In this document: positions 46,368-57,960 of the stretch, one piece after another
Layout of the letters: each line of letters begins with the position of its first letter
Numbering within the stretch: the first letter of the stretch is position 1
Translations under genes and position numbers: made by a program
The notes under the pieces: generated by a model
What the model was told of the DNA's origin: nothing
Databases searched by the model: none
What the model saw: the letters and a program-made list of their open reading frames with translations, nothing else
Assembly: GCA_051530055.1 (NCBI GenBank)
Contig: CM121341.1
Span: 5,146,001 to 5,210,000 of the forward strand
DNA from: Neoechinorhynchus agilis
Taxonomy: Eukaryota; Acanthocephala
DNA: 64,000 bases
Direction of reading: 5' to 3'

Positions 46368-46814
46368 ATGATCGAGGTATGGCACATTTCGACTAAAGTA
46401 TCAAGATATTCCTCCCTGCCCGGCGCAAGCAATAATGTTAACAACCATTGCGTCTCCCTCTGGTCGGCCGAAATAATTTGGAATATACCCCTGAGGTTCC
46501 GTGTAGCCCATTCACAATTCCTAGATCATACCTCCAAATCCATGACCGATTCGGATAAATTTTCTCAGGTCTGGGCCACTGAAAAGTTATACATTAACGA
46601 CAATCTCGAAGTCTTAAGTATTTGGACCATCGAATCATTTTGGATGGATGCCAAGTTAACAAAGTCATACACTTCTGATCAAATTGTAAGGAATGCTAGT
46701 CGAATAATTGGAGGAAATCACAATCATCTTCTTAAACGAAGAAAGAAAAAATCGAGATTTTCTTTACTTAGTTCATGTGGATGCAGTCCCCGTGGTTGCA
46801 ATCTATTCGAATAA
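46368..46814 (+). CDS. Unrecognised ORF with Lys/Arg-rich and Cys-rich C-terminus
   Basis: 148 aa from the first ATG (MIEVWHISTKVSRYSS); the frame is open upstream to about 46,326, so it may instead be a last exon. It contains several Trp (SLWSAEIIWNIPLRF, VLSIWTIESFWMDAKL) and ends in a basic stretch (LLKRRKKKSRFSLLSSCGCS). The composition looks like real protein. There is no signal peptide or TM segment. No family recognised. Confidence 0.45.
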   Translation: MIEVWHISTKVSRYSSLPGASNNVNNHCVSLWSAEIIWNIPLRFRVAHSQFLDHTSKSMTDSDKFSQVWATEKLYINDNLEVLSIWTIESFWMDAKLTKSYTSDQIVRNASRIIGGNHNHLLKRRKKKSRFSLLSSCGCSPRGCNLFE

Positions 46815-47189
46815 AACCTACATCAATTGTTGACACTTTTTTCCAATTGATTTTTTTAATTTTTAGAGATATTAATCGAGTATTTGCCAGCACTGAGAAC
46901 AATTATACATTTCTCAGTTGACTTATGATTTTAAAAGTTCGACTAAAAACATTTTACATGTAATAAACCTAACTTTGTAACATTTACATAATCCTAAAGC
47001 AAATCGAATCATAAAGTTCACTGAAAGGTCACGAAATTCGTAATATGACCAATCGATCAAATATTGAAGACTGCATTGTTGACAAGCGACCTAAATAACA
47101 AAATAAAATTAAATAGTTTATAATCGAACCAATGAGAAATTAGTGTGTTTTGAGCTGAAATACTAAAGTTTATAAAACGTAAGCGGTAC

Positions 47190-47375
47190 TGTCCAATCTT
47201 CTCTCGGGTATCATAATTTGAAATGAGCCTAATGAAATAGTCATAAATTCCCACAAACTCAATCCACGAGTCCCACCGGATAAACTAATTGATAATGTTT
47301 CTTTTAAATTGTAGATCTGACTGAAGAAGGCCAACGAAAAGGCCGAAAATTTTCAATATAAATCTATTTCTGAGT
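47190..47375 (+). repeat. Dispersed repeat copy ending in a hammerhead-like module
   Basis: 47,195-47,285 is the fourth, diverged copy of the unit seen three times at 36.4-37.1 kb (CCAATCTTCTCTCGGGTATC). It is followed directly by the core at 47,312-47,366 (separate entry). Confidence 0.7.
47312..47366 (+). ncRNA. Hammerhead-like ribozyme, best-folded candidate
   Basis: Order: TAGAT (47,312-316), C, TGA, CTGAAGA (321-327), A, GGCC, loop AACGAAAA, GGCC, GAAA (345-348), AT, TT (351-352), TCA, ATATAA, ATCTA (362-366). TGA pairs with TCA and TAGAT with ATCTA, giving an eight-pair stem I with an internal loop. GGCC/GGCC is stem II. GAAA-NN-TH has the layout of the very short stem III known in Penelope-type hammerheads, with cleavage predicted after 47,352. 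The extra A before stem II departs from the classical core. Confidence 0.5.
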
Positions 47376-47835
47376 GAATATCGCTAATTGAAATTGAAAA
47401 AACAAACTTCCCCCGATCTCACCAAATCCATTGTAATATTGTTTATCGTTCAAATAACGATTACCCTGTTTTCATCGAGAGCAATGCCACAAAACAAAAA
47501 TAAACGTGTTAAAAAACTTGCACCTCGCGAAATGTTTTGAATAAATAAAATATGTACTGACCGGGATAATTCTCACCGAAAGTGTAATTTTATTATCCCG
47601 AAGGACTTTCTATCGATGGTTATTATTGTATTATTAAATTGATAGAATTTAAGTCTTCGTTAGTTGGTCGTACAAAATGGTTCATTTCAAAGTGGTTTTC
47701 ATAAAATAACTCATAAATTTAAATTTTTTTTCTAGATGAAACGTTGGTCTACACTCACTTCCTTTTATGACTCATGGTTTTTTTCCGTCTTAAACGTCAA
47801 AACAAGTTCTATGTTCAACTTCTGTTGAAGTAAAA
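47376..47835. other. Intergenic region before the four-TM gene
   Basis: A pair of similar stretches (GGGATAATTCTCACCG, TTTATTATCCCGAAGGAC at 47,568-47,608) resembles sequence at 5,360-5,390 and may be another dispersed repeat. No gene is seen. Confidence 0.35.
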
Positions 47836-48522
47836 ATGTATTACTCTCCTCAGACACTTAACACAGACAAGTTATTTCTCTCAGCATGCTGTCCATACCT
47901 AATAACTTTGATTGGAGGAGCATTATTTATAGGCGGCATGATGAGCAATAACTTCTTTGCCATTCAATCGGAACTTAACTGTCAATATATGACTGATCAT
48001 ATCGGACTAATTCAAGGATGTTCTACCGAACCAGCAGTCAATGCAACGCAAGATAGACGAACACAGTCGTATTGCTTCAACCATGCAAATCTAAATTCAA
48101 GTACTAGAGCAGTTCTGGGTCTTTTTGGAACCTGGCTAGCATTATTTGCGCTTTATTCTCTCCTACAACTATCCGCAGCTTGTCTGCACCTAGCTTTTAA
48201 GCCACACGTAGCCCGAAGGTTGAGCAGTTTGGCATTAGGAGTACTTGCGTTAAGTACCATCTTCATGATCGTCTCTTTCACAACGTACGTTATTTTGATG
48301 AAGAGAAACAAGATACAGAACCAAGGATTCTGTCAATATGGTCCAGGATTCGCCGTGGCACTCGCAGGACTCATAGTGAGTCTTCTTGGTGCTCTCGCCG
48401 TTCTTATTCTACTGTTCCTTGCAAAACGAAGCCCGGGAACCGCTGTTAACACAAAGTCTCCTAGGTACGTTTTTGGACCGTATTATTCGAACAGACTTTC
48501 AGGCGAAAGACGACGAAAATGA
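47836..48522 (+). CDS. Four-transmembrane protein, unrecognised
   Basis: 228 aa, single exon. Hydrophobic segments at about residues 13-38 (CCPYLITLIGGALFIGGMM), 92-125 (AVLGLFGTWLALFALYSLLQ), 131-158 (LSSLALGVLALSTIFMIVSF) and 175-200 (GFAVALAGLIVSLLGALAVL). The first extracellular loop is long and contains four Cys and N-glycosylation sites (NAT, NSS), the topology of claudin/PMP22/clarin-type tetraspan proteins. The claudin W-GLW-C-C motif is absent, so the family is not assigned. The tail is short and basic (SGERRRK). Confidence 0.7.
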   Translation: MYYSPQTLNTDKLFLSACCPYLITLIGGALFIGGMMSNNFFAIQSELNCQYMTDHIGLIQGCSTEPAVNATQDRRTQSYCFNHANLNSSTRAVLGLFGTWLALFALYSLLQLSAACLHLAFKPHVARRLSSLALGVLALSTIFMIVSFTTYVILMKRNKIQNQGFCQYGPGFAVALAGLIVSLLGALAVLILLFLAKRSPGTAVNTKSPRYVFGPYYSNRLSGERRRK

Positions 48523-49737
48523 CTAACAGAAATGGATTAAATTGGTCAATAAAGCTTAAAGGGAACACAACCTCCACACCATTGGAGTGCTTTTTTTCGG
48601 AGGTCAAGTATTCAATTTAGGTCTAGGACTATTGCGAATTAAAGTGCCTCAGAATTACATATTTAATCAGGATTTACTCGTTAATGAATTCAGTTTTCGT
48701 CTAAATCATTTAAAAAAATCCAAATTTAACAAATTTTCTTAGTTTTGCCACGCTTTCCCCGATATCTCACTTCTCAAATAATCTCGACATTTCCCCCGTG
48801 GTTTCTCATCTAAAACACGAACATTAGCGTTATCCTGTGGACTTAAAAAAACTGTTTCTGGACTCATCGTCCATTAGAACCTCAGTTAAGCTGATCAGCC
48901 TATTTCGATGGCTTCCATTATCAAACGATTTCGTAAATATGGTTGTACGCTATCAAAATCAAATTGATGTCCACAGTTCACCGAATGATTTGATGAAGCT
49001 TAGGAATTCTTTTAGATTAATTTACAATCGCTGAAGAAGATCCGAGATAGTGGATCGAAATATCCAATAAATTCTTAATTTCATTTATTTTCTCCTATCG
49101 ACAAATAACAATGAATTATCTTTTCAACAAAAGCTTAGGAATGCTGAGTCCCTGTTTGGTATCTCCCACATATTTGGCTGGGCAGTCTTTTGCAGTTGCT
49201 GATATTTGAAAAAAAAGCTCACAACTCGCTTTCTAAAGATTTTTCAGTTTTAATGAACCATTTTTAATTTGGTGCTCGAATTGATTAGCTGAAATAGCGC
49301 GATTTCTCAATCCGATGTCTCTAATCATTTTAAAGTTTAAAGGAGAAACAATTGCGTACTACGTCTTACCCAAAAAATGCTTAAATATTTGAAGTTTTGC
49401 GTTGATTCTCATTCGCCGGCTTAATTTTTATGCAATTATAAAATGGGCGAATAAGATCGACGGAAATCTTTGGCCAATGTCATTAAATACAACAAAGTAT
49501 CGAAAGAAAATTCTTCGGTAAAATCGCATGAAAGGGTCTTTTATCGCTATTTCGTTTGATTGTTAAGCCGATGATTTTTCCATTCGGATATTCATTGGTG
49601 GAAACTTTTTATTTGCGAACCAGTTCGCCATCTTTTTCGAATTTTTAATGCTAAAACAACTATTTTCAAAATACTTTTTTTCAGTAAAGTTGCTAATTTA
49701 AATACGTTTATTTTTAGCAATATTACCCGCGTTATAG
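48523..49737. other. AT-rich intergenic region holding one hammerhead-like module
   Basis: Open frame 48,837-49,034 has no protein features and runs into the repeat module at 49,031. The remaining sequence shows nothing recognisable. Confidence 0.4.
49031..49066 (+). ncRNA. Hammerhead-like core
   Basis: CTGAAGA, A, GATCC, loop GAGATAGT, GGATC, GAAA, TA, TC, CAATAAATTC. Stem II is five perfect pairs. Stem I pairing (ACAATCG before, CAATAAA after) is poor, so this copy is probably inactive. Confidence 0.45.
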
Positions 49738-52535
49738 ATGAATGTTCCTCGGCTTTTGTTTCGGCACTTCAAACGTCGGTACAACTCTTGCCCAATATTC
49801 CAAGTAGCCATTATCGGAGGCGGTCATGCCGGATGCGAGGCAGCATTGGCATCAGTCAGACTCGGAGTCAAAACTATTATTGTATCTTCGAAATTCGATT
49901 CAATAGGTAAGTCAATTCGGTTCTAATAAATGGTGCTGTTAAATCTTGGTTTGGAATGGTCCACGTAGCGTTCGATTCTTGGATTGAGTTTTTATAGATT
50001 CTAAAGCACACTTTATACAATTAAAAATAACTGTATTTAAAAACCGTTTTTCTTCGGTACTGTAAAAATTAATCTTATTTTCAATGATTATTAAAACGTA
50101 GAATACCTTCCGGGACTGCGAATGCCTAATAAATACGTTCCCATAATTTGTTTGGAAAAAATGAGCTTAATATCACAAAAACATAACTTTAAACTGCAAT
50201 GCTTAGGTGAAATGTCATGCAATCCATCATTCGGTGGAGTTGGAAAAGGTCATCTGATGCTTGAGGTGGATGCTTTGGATGGAGCTTGTGCTCGACTGAG
50301 TGGTAAATCCGTCCTCGCAGTTTCATTTTGCTGATTTTACTCGTTGAAGACCAATCGGGCATCCATTACAAGGTTTTGAATTCCTCAAAGGGACCTGCGG
50401 TCTGGGGATTGAGAGCACAGATTGATCGCTCAATCTATAAGTTACTCATGCAGAGAGAAATCACGCAGGCTTGTAATGATCAATTGACTTTTATGGAAGG
50501 AAAAGTGGATAATATACGAATTTCTTGTGCAGAGAAACCTCTCCATAAACTCTATTTGGACGACGGACGCGTATTTAAGTGCAAATGCGTGGTTCTTTGC
50601 ACCGGAACTTTCCTCGGCGGTGAGATTTATATTGGAAAGCAGTTGGTGAAGAAGACTGGAAGATTGGGAAACGATGAAACTGATTCTGGGCTGAGTAAAA
50701 TATTCAAAGGTGACTCCAGGTTTAAAGTTGGTAGACTGAAGACAGGTTTGGGATTCGATCTGTGAGTTGCCATTTAGTCATAACAATAGGGACCCCTATG
50801 CGACTAATGAAGTGTTCAATTGATTTCAGCGAGGCAGAGGAGCACTTGCCAGATCAAGTGTCCTTCCCGTTTTCATTTCTGAGTTCATCGGTATGGATAA
50901 AGGTAAAGAATTTCCGAAAATCAGTATCAGCTGTGCTGACTTTATTTTAGCCTGAAGATCAGCTGAGTTGTTATCGATTGGAAACGACAAATGAGACGGC
51001 CGAAATTGTCCTTAGATCTATGGAATCGAGCAGGAATGTTCAAAATGATTTGACTGGACCCAGGTACGTTCCGCAATAAGTTCAAATAAGACTGACGTTG
51101 TAGGTATTGTCCATCTTTGGAGACCAAAATTGTTCGATTTAAAAAGAATCGACATCCCGTCTGGTTAGAACCCGAAGGTACCTTTGTGCTTTAATCGCCG
51201 TAAATAAGATGACCTCTTCCGTTTTAAGGATTAGATTCCGAATTGATATATCCGCAAGGTTTATCCTGTTCGCTACCTCTGGGATCACAAGAAGAAATTC
51301 TGCGAACGATCCCGGCTCTTCGAAAGGCAAAAATCACACAGCCAGCGTATAGAGTAGAATATGAATTCGTTGATCCGCGATGTCTCCATCGCACACTTGA
51401 AACAAAGTACATCGAAGGCCTTTTCCTTGCCGGACAAATAAACGGAACTACTGGATATGAAGAAGCGGCCGTGCAGGTTTTATTTCGTTTTTGAATATTA
51501 ATCTGGATCAATAACGATTAGTAGGGCATAATTGCCGGGATAAATGCTGCATTGAAAGTTTTAGGACGTGAGGCGTTTTTGATGGACCGGGAAATGGGTT
51601 ATGAAATGATTAATGTCGATTTTCAGGGAACTGATCTTCACGCGACAGTCATCATTTTAATATGCAGGAGTAATGATTGATGATATTGTACGATCTGGCA
51701 CTATCGAGCCATACCGAATGTTCTCATCCCGGTCTGAGTATCGAATAACTCAACGACCGGATAATGCAGATATGCGTCTCACAGAAATCGGTAAGCTTTT
51801 TATGGAAGTGGAAATACATAATTTTTACCACAGGTCACCGAATCGGAGTCGTTAAAAACAACCGATACAATCAATATTGTCGAATGAAAAATGAATTTGA
51901 AAGTATTCGTGATGTTTTCCAAAAGGATGTCACAATTGACAATGCTGCAAAATTAGCCGAGTTAGGAATCCAATTATCAGCCAGCAGTGTTCGGTAGGCA
52001 CTTATTAATGATTTTATCTTTTCAACGATGTCCATTAATCAGAGCACTTCGACTCTTACGCTTCAATATCGCATAGTGGTCGTCATAAAAGATTTTTGAT
52101 CTTATGTCATTTGACAATCACTACAAATAACGCCTGACGATCTATTAAGTCTGATCTCAGATTCATCAATTAAGGCACTTGTTCCCACTTTAAAAGAAGA
52201 TATTCGCTTATGGACACGTCTGCGATCCGAAGGTCAGTTTTGGTGAAGTTTCAGTAAAAGAAATAGAGCTTATTTAAAATATAGCCATATACGAATCGGA
52301 GCTGAAGAGACAACAGGATGAAATAGCAATTATTAAAAAGCAGCGGTCCCAAGAATTTCCACTGGATTTTGATTTTAACACGCTATCAATATCTAACGAA
52401 TCGTTAGAGATTTTAAATATGCATCGACCTCGTTCACTTGGTGAAGCGATTGATCTTCCAGGAATGGATGCTTCTACAATTATTCAAATTTTTTATGCTT
52501 CACGTCGTGAGCTGAAGAAAGGTCGAATTCAATAG
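49738..52535 (+). CDS. mtcu-2: MTO1/GidA: mitochondrial tRNA 5-taurinomethyluridine synthesis subunit
   Basis: MTO1, with GTPBP3, modifies the wobble uridine of mitochondrial tRNAs; it is the GidA/MnmG flavoprotein. Exons: 49,738-49,906, 50,207-50,302, 50,350-50,745, 50,790-50,902, 50,951-51,063, 51,104-51,177, 51,229-51,476 and about 51,524-52,535, the last part having several short introns. The protein begins with a basic presequence ([13 protein letters not shown]) suited to mitochondrial import, then the FAD site [12 protein letters not shown]. Then come [38 protein letters not shown], the KTG-TP junction across a 44-bp intron, [26 protein letters not shown] and [13 protein letters not shown]. 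The C-terminus ends [26 protein letters not shown]. Exon use near 51,600-51,670 is unclear. The 3' end is 145 bp from the end of the convergent convertase gene and is partly duplicated at 59.7 kb. Confidence 0.93.
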
Positions 52536-52679
52536 ATAAATTGTTTACGAGGTTTATTATGACAGTTATATGCAATTTCTGTGCTCCTTTTAAAAAGAAA
52601 ATTGGAGGTTGATAGAAATTAGGTCGCATTTAAACGTGAGAAGATTTTTCATGCAATAATTTTTATCAAATGCTATCTT

Positions 52680-54408
52680 TTAAATCCAAGAATCCGCTTT
52701 TGTGCCATTAGTACCAAACAATTCGAGAGTCATTTCGTTTAACACAAAAGATCCATAAGAGTTAGAATTTGTGACATTGACACTCCAGCATCCCTGTGGA
52801 TCCTCGAACCAATGCAATACGGAAGTGAATGTCCAATTTCCAAAACCGAATATAGTGTCCTTGTCAAGGGGACGAAAATGCAGCATGTAAACTGGGCGTC
52901 CGTAAGGAGACGTTAGCTTAATTTTAAGCTTTCCTCTGAAACCAGGATCATCTTCTACTGGTTGTATATCAACTCTCAATCGAACATGTTCCAAACTCGT
53001 TATTGTCTCAGGAATGGTGAACTTGCGAGCATCCGTACAGACTTCAAATGTTGTTTCCGTCTGCGGATTTATTAATAATGATCGTGAAACGTTGAAAGGG
53101 ATTTGACAGGTATGCAGTTCTGGAAAAGTTTTATTCTTCATAGCTTTTGCTCCATCAACAAACCGTTTTGCATCTAATAATCCAAATCCAAACAAATCAC
53201 TTACCCACCTTCCAGCTCCGTTTCTCCACCAAAAGTCATTAGAGATAAATTCTGAATGCATTTGTTCAGTACGTCTTGAAGAAAGGACTATCAAATTCTG
53301 AATTTGTCTGTAGCTTAGGTCAGGATTAGCTTCTAGCCCGAGAGCGATGATAGCTGCAACCATGGGTGCTGCCGCTGAAGTTCCAGAAAAATCATCGATG
53401 CAAGAACCAAATGTACCAGCGGTCACAATACCGGATGAATAGTCGTCCCCGGTAAAGGCACTTGTCATGATTGAAGGACATTGCTCGCTGTAATACGTTT
53501 TCCTATGACTTCTTTGGATTCCTGCAACTGCGATGGTGTATAGAGAATTTATAAGTCCGTCGCAAGAACAATGATCGAGATGAACACCGCCGTTTCCTGA
53601 TGCTATAACAAACGGAATTCCCTTTCCATTTCGTCCCAAAAGCGTAGCATCGCTTAGGAATGACTCTTCGGTATCGGTTAAAGGTCTCAATGTCTTGCCA
53701 TCATTTATTGGCCCGATGGACATACTGAAAACATCGATGGATGTATTTATGACAGAGTCGTACGTCCAATTCTTGAAAACAAGTAAAATTCAATATCAAA
53801 ATTCATAAGAGCTCTAATAGTTCACTTCTCTTGGTTTATAGTATTCAGTAGCAATATTTAGCCTGCTCAAATTAAGATCAGAATAGAGTTGCCGTATGGT
53901 TCGTACGACTCTGCGTTACAAACGAAGCGAGCGAATTAAATTTCCGGTCTTCACCAAACAGTGTATAATCGCTAGATCTGAAGTCAACGAGTTTGGAATT
54001 GAACGCGATTCCTACTGAACAAAAACTGTTGTTTGGCTTCGCCGCTATTATACCAGCGCAAGCCGTTCCATGCGACAGCCTTGTATTCTGATCATCTGTG
54101 ATGTCGTTTCCGGGAATGAATTGTTTTATAAGACTTTCTTTTAGTTCAGGATGATTTGTTTCAATACCTTCATCGATTACGGAAACGACGACGCCTCTAC
54201 CAGTGTAACCGTCTGCCCATACGCGATATATGTTCAATCCTGAGCTGTGAAGGTAGAACGATTCATGGAACGATGGATCGTTAAACGCGGGAAAATCGGG
54301 TTCGCTTTGGTCATCTTTTATGGAGCTGGTCCCATTTGGGTAATATGAAAGTTCCTTCGACGATTGAGGAACTACAATGAGGACAATCAATAAGCCGAGA
54401 GTAAGCAT
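52680..54408 (-). CDS. Kexin/furin-like proprotein convertase, copy A (catalytic triad intact)
   Basis: Two main exons: 54,408-about 53,945 and about 53,771-52,680. A signal peptide (MLTLGLLIVLIVVP) is followed by only about 35 residues before the FNDPSFHESFYL / GYTGRGVVVSVIDEGIE segment, so there is no room for the usual 80-residue inhibitory prodomain with its basic cleavage sites. Triad: Asp in VIDEGIETNHPEL, His in SHGTACAGIIAA, Ser in SGTSAAAPMVAA; oxyanion Asn in ASGNGG. The P domain follows (RLRVDIQPVEDDPGF, KLTSPYGRPVYML, GSFVLNEMTLELFGT). The protein stops soon after the P domain, with no Cys-rich region or TM segment, so it is predicted soluble. Such enzymes cleave proproteins after basic residues in the secretory pathway. 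Convergent with MTO1. Confidence 0.9.
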
Positions 54409-54499
54409 CGGTCGTAGAGAAAAGGTAAGTTGTAACGTTTTGTATTTTGAAAACGTCGCAATGTCATTTTAATCCTTGGTTGGGTCATTCGTTAACTCA

Positions 54500-54900
54500 A
54501 AGTAGAGGGTAAGACGTTCTCTAGAAAATGCAAACGAAATTCGTGAGCTACAGAAAGAAGACAAAACGCTAAAGATCGAGGGCAACTATTTTTTCGAAGC
54601 GGGTAACAAATGGGTTATTCCAGACTGTCCACTTCTTTCCTAAACGTTCCAAGCTCACATCAATGCAGATTACTGCAACTGCGTTAATTCCATCAAATAC
54701 ATTCGTATGAATGCTAAAACATTAGGTGATTTGGATGTTTTCGACCTCGAAACTGAAAACACTAATCATGAGGTGTTGCAATATCAACTACGAAGTTGGT
54801 GGATTATCGATTTACTTCTCAATTGCGTGTTATCTTTTCGATTGTCCTTATTTAAGCAAGTTAAGCGGTTGAAAACAAATGATTATTTTATACCAATATT
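54500..54900 (+). pseudogene. Coding-like remnants upstream of convertase A
   Basis: 54,526-54,645 reads NANEIRELQKEDKTLKIEGN and GNKWVIPDCPLLS before a stop; 54,655-54,810 reads NADYCNCVNSIKYIRMNAKT and LGDLDVFDLETENTNH. Both look like protein but have no recognised family. The start of the first is also present at 61,750-61,780 (ANEIHQLQKEN), next to convertase B. They may be exons of a gene caught in the duplication. At 54,880-54,940 follows a degenerate copy of the dispersed core (minus strand CTGAAAAAGG, AAAATATTGG). Confidence 0.3.
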
Positions 54901-54984
54901 TTGGGGTTCGACTCCTTTTTCAGAGTCCTGAGGAAGATAATAAATACAATTCTTAAATCTACAAACATTATGGGACAAATATTG

Positions 54985-57960
54985 CGAAGACATGAGTATC
55001 AACGTACTCGCAATAGCCTCCCGTTTTTCAACGTAGCCCTTATCCTTTCAGAAGACAGCAGACAACGGGCATGCCTCGAATTGGCAAGGGACGCCAGAAT
55101 GGATCTTGTGTTTTTACAAGAATTGCGCATAAGAGGCCAGTAAGACACAGACGTAAATCAGGAGGATTTTGGAGGAGGCTGGTCATTATCTTACATATCT
55201 GCGGACAGTCGAGGAAATGGAGGTGTAGGCGTTTGTTTATCACCCCGCCTCCGAAACTCAGCACTATGCAGTATTATAACTGACCGAATCCTTCGTGTCA
55301 GCGTAAGGTTTCGGTCGAGAAATCTCTATGCTTTTGGCGTATATTCACCGACCTCCTCGTCGAATGAAGAGGCGGTTGAAGGATTTTATGGAAATCTAGC
55401 CGAAGCATTAGATGATGTGCCGAACAGAGACACCCTCCTAATAGCCGGTGACTTCAACGCGATTTTACCGCATTCCGAAAGATCGCTATATGTGTTGAAA
55501 GGCGAGAATCGGAACGGCCGGTACTTGGGTGAGGCGCTGGAACGGCATGATATCGTGTCTGCTAACACTTTATTCCGGAAGCGTCTGTGGCGTTTGGCGT
55601 CGTTTATGGGTCAAAAGAATCCGTCCAAACATGCCATGGGAAAAAATCCCAAGAGACGCTTAGCTCAGTTTGATCATATATTGTTGAGACGTAGGGAAAA
55701 ATGTCGGGCCAAAAAACGCTGACACATTCACAGTTGATGGGCTGCCAACCGACCACAAGTTGGTGATGTGTCAGTTGACCATGAGTGACTCGTTGTTCCG
55801 TACGCCTCAACATCCTCCACGTCCGTTCTATGGTGCCCTCGCTAATGAGGAGAAGAGAAAAGAGTTCGATATCGAACTAGAGAATCAACTGAGCTCGATG
55901 CCAGCTGCTGAAACGGATATTGATTTTTATTACAAGTCAATCTGCGACGCAGTGACCACAGCGGCCCAGAAAACTCTCCCAAAAATAAGGCGTATAAAAG
56001 CTGCAAAGGTTATATGGCAGGAGGACTGTGAATTTATGGCAATGGCTGAGCAGATGAAAACTCTAAGAAAAAGAGGAAAACGATCTGAGGCTCGCATTGC
56101 AAGTCTTGAACTTGCCAACCTCTATAATGAAAAGCAAAAGGCTTCGATAGAGGATGCAGTTCGCGGGATCGCATATAAGGAAGGTTTTGTTCGTACCTCC
56201 TTAGCATGGAGAGCGATAAACACTCTCACAGGACGATCCCAAAGACAGCCAACTTTGATTGAAGGTCCCTCCCAGGAAATCAGAAAAAAGAGAATCGCAA
56301 ATTATTTTGCGGAAATTCTCAATTCGCCATTATCGTCTTTGGAAGCGATTCCTGCACTTCCAAAAGGCACAATCGTCCCAAGCACTGAGGCATACTTCAC
56401 TGGACCGATTTCCGTGAAGGAAGCGATCGCTGCGGCGAAAATGATGCGTGCCGGACGTGCATCAGGCCCAGATTGGATAATGGCAGAGGTACTGATGTTT
56501 GAATCTATTGCCAGAAAAATCATACCGATAACGAATGGCATAATGAATGGTGGCTCAGTACCTTAAATCTGGCAAACGGCGCATTTAACAATGATCCCCA
56601 AGAAATGCTGCTCGACAAAGGTGGAGGACTACAGAGGTACATCCTTGATGTCCAACACGGCAAAACTTTTCAGCAGCATTTTGAGACGCCGAATTCAGCC
56701 AATCCTCGAACCGTTTCTAAGAATTGAACAGAACGGCTTCAGGAAAGATCGAGGCACCACAGAACACATATTGGCTTTGAGGAGGATCCTCGATGAGGCA
56801 CGAATTCATCAAACGGATGTGACGCTGGTATTTGTTGATTTCCGTCGAGCTTTCGATACGGTAAATCGAACGAAGATTGGCGGTATCTGAAAGGAGTATG
56901 GAGTGCCGCCGATCATTGTCACATCCGTTATGGCATTATATAAAAACACAAAGTCCGCCGTAAAGACAGTTGACGGCTTGACAGAATACTTTTCCACCAC
57001 TTCAGATGTTCTGCAGGGCGACACATTGGCTCCTTTGCTCTTTATCTTGGTGCTTGATTGGGTAATGAGATGGGCACTACCGAATGATGAAGATGGATTT
57101 CTTCTGTTGAGGAAAAGAGGTCGCAGGTATCCTGAGATACGCGCCTCCTACATGGCATATGCCGACGACATCGTATTGATGTCCTCAACTGTCAAAGAAG
57201 CTCAACGCATACTAAATAGACTGTGCGAGAGGCGAGTATGATTAGTCTGACCATAAACTTGAAAAAGCCGGAATTCTTGACGATTCCGCAAGTCGCGCAT
57301 ACAGTCTCTGGCGAAGGGCCGAATTGCGTTGAGCAATTAAAACAGATAGAGCGGTATGTCTATCTGGGAGCTGCCGTTTCTGAGGTGAGTGTGGATGTCA
57401 GCCGACGGAAAGCTATAGCTTGGAGAGCAATGGGGCAGCTTAAACCACTGTTTGACAGTGAGTCTTTGCCAGATGAACTCCGTTCGAAGCTGTTCAGGAC
57501 TCTAATTGAGAGCATTCTCTACTACAATGCAGAGACCTGGACATTGTCACCAACGGCGACGAGGCAGTTGGACCAAAATCATTCATCTCTCTTACGTGCG
57601 GCGTTCAAGGTCAGATAAAGTGACCAACAAAACACTGTATAAGAGAGCCGGAGTCCAACCGCCCAGTGAATATTTGCGCCGCAGACGACTGCAGTTCACG
57701 GGCAATATAATTCGGTCCGAGGCATCTTGCCCACAGGTCGTGCAACACTTCCTTTTCTGGAAGCCAGCGAAATTGTATCGCAAAGGCAAAGGGAACTGTC
57801 GTACATACGATGACCTGATTTTAAGAGACGCGAATTGCTCACATAACAGGACTGCTGTCGTATATTTTAGATCCCTTGCGGAGTCTAATTCTATTTGACG
57901 GGCTTATACCTACGGTGCAACGGAGGAAAGTACCGTTGCATACAATACAAATACAATACG
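54985..57960 (+). mobile_element. RTE-like LINE (endonuclease + reverse transcriptase), degenerate
   Basis: An apurinic-type endonuclease starts near RACLELARDARMDLVFLQEL and includes LIAGDFNAIL and QFDHILLRRR. The reverse transcriptase has EDYRGTSLMSNTAKL, GFRKDRGTTEHILALRR, FVDFRRAFDTVN, QGDTLAPLLFILVLDWVMR, AYADDIVLMSS and a YLGAAV thumb region, with an RRRLQFTGNIIRSE-type tail. The EN+RT plan without a long ORF1 and the short tandem tail (ACAATACAAATACAATACG, about 57,940-57,959) suit RTE. Several stops and frame changes interrupt it: a stop at 56,564, another at 56,888-56,890 and a frame change near 57,235, among others. It lies between the two convertase copies. Confidence 0.85.
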
